From VGSZ01 sp044349155 (GTDB lineage: Bacteria; Myxococcota; UBA727; VGSZ01), in the NCBI GenBank assembly GCA_044349155.1, contig JBIKRQ010000001.1:1-64000 (forward strand): a DNA stretch of 64,000 bases, in the 5' to 3' direction. A program made the position numbers and the translations under genes. A model generated the notes under the pieces. That model was given only the letters and a program-made list of their open reading frames with translations. It did no database searches and had not been told where the DNA came from. Shown here one piece after another: positions 51,501 through 57,500 of the stretch (the first letter of the stretch is position 1; each line of letters begins with the position of its first letter).

Positions 51501-54500
51501 ACGTCGTCGTTGCAGCTCGTGTTCGACGAACCCGTCGGCGTGCCGCTGTCACCGATCGTCCTTGCGGGCGTCAGCCTTGCGCCACAGCGGTCAAGCGTCG
51601 ACCCGCGCGTCGTCGAACTCAACAACGCAACGCTGCCATCGTCTGGCTCGATGAACCTCGTTGTTCGGGCGCAGCGCGACCTGCTTGGCAACGCCGGCAC
51701 CGAGAAGGCGATCGTCTTCCGCGTTCAGGACGTCGAGAAGCCAACACTGTCATTGCGTCGCCAAGGCGCCGCCGTCGTTGACGGCACGCCGTTTGCGCGC
51801 GGCCTGCCGTGGACGTTCAGCCTGAATGTGAACGACGACAGCCACGTCGTCAGCAGCCTCGTCGTCACCATCGACGGCGTGGTTGTCGCCAACCGCACTG
51901 GGGTCTCCGATCAGACCCTGGAGTTCACCTGGGCGTGGCCGCAAGCGACCATCGCCGACTCCACGAGCCACATTGCCATCACGGCGATCGACGCTGCACA
52001 CAACCAGCGCGACCTCGGCGTCAACGTCCGCGTCACCGCCGACAATCCGCCCGCCGCCCCCACGATCGTGTTCTCCACCGCGAGCCCGCAGGACGCTGAA
52101 CCAGTCGTCGTCGACGTCGCGTCTATCGATGACATCGCGATTGCCCGATTGGTGCTCACGGTCGACGGTCAGGTTGTTTCCGACGGCTCCAACCAGACCA
52201 CGTCGGTGCGCCAGCGCTTCAGTGCGGGCGACCACGTGATCACCGCACGAGCAACGGACAACGGTGGTCAAACCAGTCCGCTGGCGTCGCGCACCATCTC
52301 GGTGTCCGCCGACACCACCCCGCCGCAGATTTCGCTGCTCGCGCCGGTGGCGACGGCACGTCTGCCAAAGGATCGGCAGGTCACCATCGACCTCGACGTC
52401 ACCGATACCGGAGGCGTTGGCTCGGTCGAGCTGCGCACTGCCGGGGTCAGTCGCACCCTCTCGGCGCCGCCGTGGCGCTTCGACGTCATGCCAGACAGCT
52501 CAACGCTCCAGGTCGACGTCACTGCCCTCGACACGCGCGGCAACCACAACACGCGCCAGTTCACCTGGCAGACCACAGAAGCTCCTGGCTCGCTGCGTCT
52601 CACCTCGCCCGCCGGCGATGCGCGCATCAACGAGCACAGCACGCTGACCATCGCCGGTACGGCGAGTGCCGCGACGGTGAGGGTTGATGCGTTTGGCGAA
52701 ACGGTTGAGGTCGCTGTTGACGGTGGTCGGTTTGCCACCACGCGCCTGGCGCCAACGGTCGTCGAGGACGAAGTTGCTGTCATCTCTGTCGGCGATGGTC
52801 GCAACACTGCCGCGCGCACGGTTCGCATCGTGAACGTCGACGAGGCCACCGGCGAACTCCACGTCCTTCGCTGGCCCAATGGCGCGCCGCTGTTGGCCGG
52901 CACGCGCCTCGACGTCGCTCAAACCGTGTCGGTTCCCGCCACGCCGTCGACGAGCATCGTGCAGGACGCTGTCGTGATCGGCAGCGGCGACAGCACGGCC
53001 TCGGCGACCACGACATCGGATGCGCACGACGTCACCATCGTCGCCGCTGCCATCACGACGGCCGCAGGCACCGCGCTGTCAGCGGCCGAAAACGTCGCCG
53101 TCACGCCATGGCTCACCACTGAGAGCAACAACGTCATCGAGTTCGACGACCGCACAGCAGAAGTGGTCACCGTCGATGCCGACACCTCGGGAGCCACCAC
53201 GCTGGCGCTCGGGCGGACCTCGGGAGGTCGCGCGCTGCTCGCGAACGCCAGCGCGCACATCGACTTCGCCGGCGACCCTGTTGGCCTCGTCTCCGCGGGC
53301 GACGCCGTGCTCGTTGTCATCAATCACCAGGGCAGCACCCAGGTGCAGCGTCGTCGACGCGACACGCTTGCCCTCACCGGCACCACGACCATCGCCGGCA
53401 CCACCAACGCGGTGGTCGAGGCGGTTGGCCTGGTTGCGCTTGGGCAGGATGACGGTCTCGTTGTCATTCGCCCTGACGGCACGGAGCTTCAACGTCACGT
53501 GTTGGGGGCGATCACCGCCCTCGCCAGCACAGGCAACAAGGTCACCGCGGTCGTTGACGCCGCAGATGTTGTCGACCTCGACGTCCTCACCGGCACCGTG
53601 AGCGCCGTTGCGCCGGCAACAGCGACATGGCCACAGCCGATCGATGCCGTCGCCGGTGCAGGCACAACGTTGTGCGTCCTCGGCGGTGCCAACGCCACTG
53701 ACATCGTCTGCGCCGACAACGCTGCGGTCGAGTTGCCGCTCCCAGCGCGATCGCTCTCGCGCTTTGGGCCACACCTGTTGGTGCACGGTCTGGCCGACAC
53801 ATCGTTGTTGGTTGGTGGGGCTGCGGTGTTCTCCACTGAAGACGAAGGCGTCGTCGTCAGCGGCGATCGCTGGTTCTTCACGCGCAACAACACCGTGCAC
53901 ATGCGCCGCCTGCACCGCGCCGCTCCGGCGTCGGTGGAACTCTCGGGAACAATCCCAACGACGATGGCAGCGACCACCACCGCCGCCAGCGGCCTGACCG
54001 TCAGCAGCAACAGCGATGTTGTCGATGTCGTCACCGTTGATGTGTTCGTCGATGGCGGCCGCGTCGCTCGCGCCTTCAACGGCGTTCCGGCGCTGCCATC
54101 GATCGCCGCTGGCGCGCACGAGGTCACCATCTGCGCGACGTCGGTGTCGGGCGCTCAGAGCTGCCGCAACAGCACCACCACGTTTGAGCCCACCGCGCCC
54201 GCCATCACCGCGTGGCGCGTAGCGACAACGGCCACAGCCGGCGGCGTCGTCAACCTCGAGTTCGTGCTGCAGGGCGCCGTCGCGGCCGTCGTTGTCGACG
54301 TCAACGGTGTCGACCAGGGCACGGGCACACCATTGCAGCAACGCGAAGTTGTCATGCCGTCTGCTGCGGGCTCGGTCGTGGTCGGCGCGGTCCCTGTGGC
54401 TGCCGATGGCACCCGCGGCGCGCGGGTCACGTCCACGATCGCGGTGGTCGCAGCAACGTCTGCCCCAACGTTCGAGCTCGTGCGCGACGGGAGCGGAGCC

Positions 54501-57500
54501 ATCGCCGAAGGCACGCCGATAGGCGTGAAAGCCGTGGACGTCAGCGCCGACATCGTCGAGATCGCGTTCGAGGCCGTTGTTGGCACCGTCGTTGGCGATC
54601 GCCGCAGCAGCATTGCAGCGCCGTGGCGCGTCGACCTGCGCGCTCCGGCGACCACCGGCGCATCCACGGTCGTCATCCAGGCGACCGCCACCAGCCGCTC
54701 TGGTCAACAGCTGCGCCGCACACTCAACCTCACCGTTGTCGACGACCTCACAAACCCATCGCTCTCGCTGCTCGTGCTGCCTGATGGTCCAGTCGCTCCC
54801 GGCGCGCTCGTCACAACCCGTGCGGTCAGCGATGCAGGCGCGGTCGAGGTCACCACCACCATCGCGATTGACGACGTGGTGCAGCTGACCGGCGGTGCCG
54901 AAACGGCCTTCGTTGTTCCCACGGTTGCCGCGGGCGCGCTGCTCCGTGTCGACGCCGTGGCGACCGACGCGGCGGGCAACCGTCGTCAGGCCACGGCGTC
55001 GCGCCGCATTGCCCCTGCCGACAGCACAACCACAACGTTGACCACCACGCCCGTCCGCCGCCTTGTCGCCGAGGCTGGTGTGCTCGTGGCGCACACCGCG
55101 AACGGTGCGCAGCAGCTCCTGCCGACGTCGTCGTCGTCGCAGCCAGGCGATGTCCTGGCGTTGTGGCGCGGCCAACGTGTGATCCGTGCGGCCAACGGGC
55201 TCGTCATCGGCGGCGTGCCGGTGGCGGTCGGCGCTGTCGACGACGTCAAAACGGGTCACGGGCGACTGCTCGCGCACACGTCGACTGGCCTTGTGGTTGA
55301 GATCGATCAAACCCTGACCAGCACCGCGATCATCGATGCGAGCGCGCTGCTCGACGTTGGCGTCACCAGCATCCTCGTTGTGCGCGGCGGTCGCGTGCAG
55401 CGTGTGGTCGCGGGTGGCGTCACCACGCTGTTCACCACCACCGAAACGATCCGCGCAGGAGCGGCCATCGACGCCTCACGCGTGCTTGTGGTGACCGACA
55501 CCTCGACAAGCCTCGTCGACGTCAGCGAAGGCGTTCTCGCCCGTGTCGACGTCGGTGGCGATCGGATCGTGACCGCGGGGGCGCGCGCCTTCGTGCTTGG
55601 CGATGCCTTGTATGAACTCGACTTGCGTCGTCGCGCAGCGCTTGGCGTCCGCGCGGTTCGTGAAGCCGACAACATCAGCGACATCGCGGCGTTCGGCGAC
55701 ACCGTGTACTTCGCAGGCTCGACTGGCGTTCGCGCGCTCAAGTCGGCAGCGACAGACCACGACGTGTATGCGACCGTCTCGACCACAGCCCTCGGCGATG
55801 TTCCCGAGCAGATCGTCGACGTCGCCGGCGACCTGATCGTCCGCGGTGCGAAGTCGCAGCGGCTCGACATTGTCGGTGCGTCTCTTTCGGTGAGCGCCAC
55901 CAACCTTCCCGTTGGCGTCGTCTCTTCGTCGACCGACCACGTCGTGTTCCTCACGAGCGAGGGCCGCTTGTCAGCCTGGCGTGCTGCGAGCAGCACCACG
56001 TGGACGCCGCTGTCACTGCCGGGTGTTGCCGCCACGACCACAGGCATCACAACGATGTCGTCGGGCCGTGGACGCGTCTGGTGGGGGCGCGGCAACGAAC
56101 TCGGCACGGCGGCGTTTTCGACCTCGATCGCCTCGTTGACCACGCTGGACGGTACAATCGTCGACGTCGCGGCTGCTGGTGCGCAAGCGGCAGTGCTGTT
56201 GTCGTCGGGACGCGTCCTACTGATGGGCGTCGATCCGCGTGGTGCACCGCAGGTGCTCGCGTCAACAGCCGTGCCTGTGGGAACACGCGTGGCCTTCAAT
56301 GGTGACGACGTGGTGGTCGCCAGCACTGGCACGCTCACCATCGTGCGCAACGTGAACAATGCACTGCAGCTCGCGACATCGGTGGCCCTCGTCGGCACGC
56401 CGCGTCGTGTGCGTCTGGCCGGGCATCAGGTCCTCGTTGCCGCAGGCAGCGCGGGTTTGCACGTCGTCGACACCGACACGTTCGCGGTCACCACCTTTGC
56501 AACGCCGCGCGCCCTCGATGCCGCTGTCGTTGGCGATTCGCTCGTGGTGCTCGACGCCCTCGACGGCGTAACAGTGCGCCAGGCGCAGGTGGCCCGTGCG
56601 GCCGTGGCGGTCGTGGCGCCGTCGTCGGCCGACGTTCTCGCCGGCAGCATCGTGTCGGTGTTGGCCGACGCCCAACGCGCCGACGTCACGTCTGTCGAGC
56701 TGGTCATGGGGGCGACCCGTCAGTTGCTCGGCGACGCCGACGATGGCGACCTGCGTTTCAACGTGACCTTGCCGTCGTCGTTGAGCGTGGGCGCGCCGTT
56801 GCAGTTCGCGGTCACGAGCCAGAGTGCTGGCGGCACGAGCACGGCGTTGTCACCGGTACTCTACGTCGCAGCACCGCCGTCCACGCTCAGCGCGAGCTGG
56901 GTGGCGCCCGGCGACACCGCCGTGCGACCTGGTGCCGACGTCGGGATCGCCATCGACGTCATTGGTGCTGCAGGCGTCGCCACGGGCCTCGTGACGGTCG
57001 ATGACGTCGCAGTTGGTGAACTCGTCGACACCACAACGGCGGGCACCACGCGTCGCCTTGTCTCCACGATCACCGTACCGAGCGACGCCGTCGACACCAT
57101 CGACGTTGATGTCGTCGTCACCGATGGAGCAGGGCGCTCGGCACAGGTCCGCCGTACCTGGAACGTCATCGCCGACACGGCGCCACCGTTCTCGCTCACG
57201 GGCTTGCCGAGCACGCTCAAAGCGGGGCCCGCCATCAACCTCGTGCAGCTCTCGGCGAGCGACGATGGCGTGTTCGCGTTGGAACTCGCGATGGGCTCGT
57301 CGGAGGCCGCGCTCACCACGCTCACCCGTGTTGATGGCGTCGGCTCGGCGTCGTTGACTTGGGCGTTGGTGTTGCCGGCGAACAGCGATGGTCGAACAGT
57401 GGTCTTGCAGGGACGCGCGATCGACAGCGCCGGCCATGCGGCAACGCCAATCACCCGCAGCTACGTGGTGGCACCCGACGGTGTGGCTCCGGTTCCAACC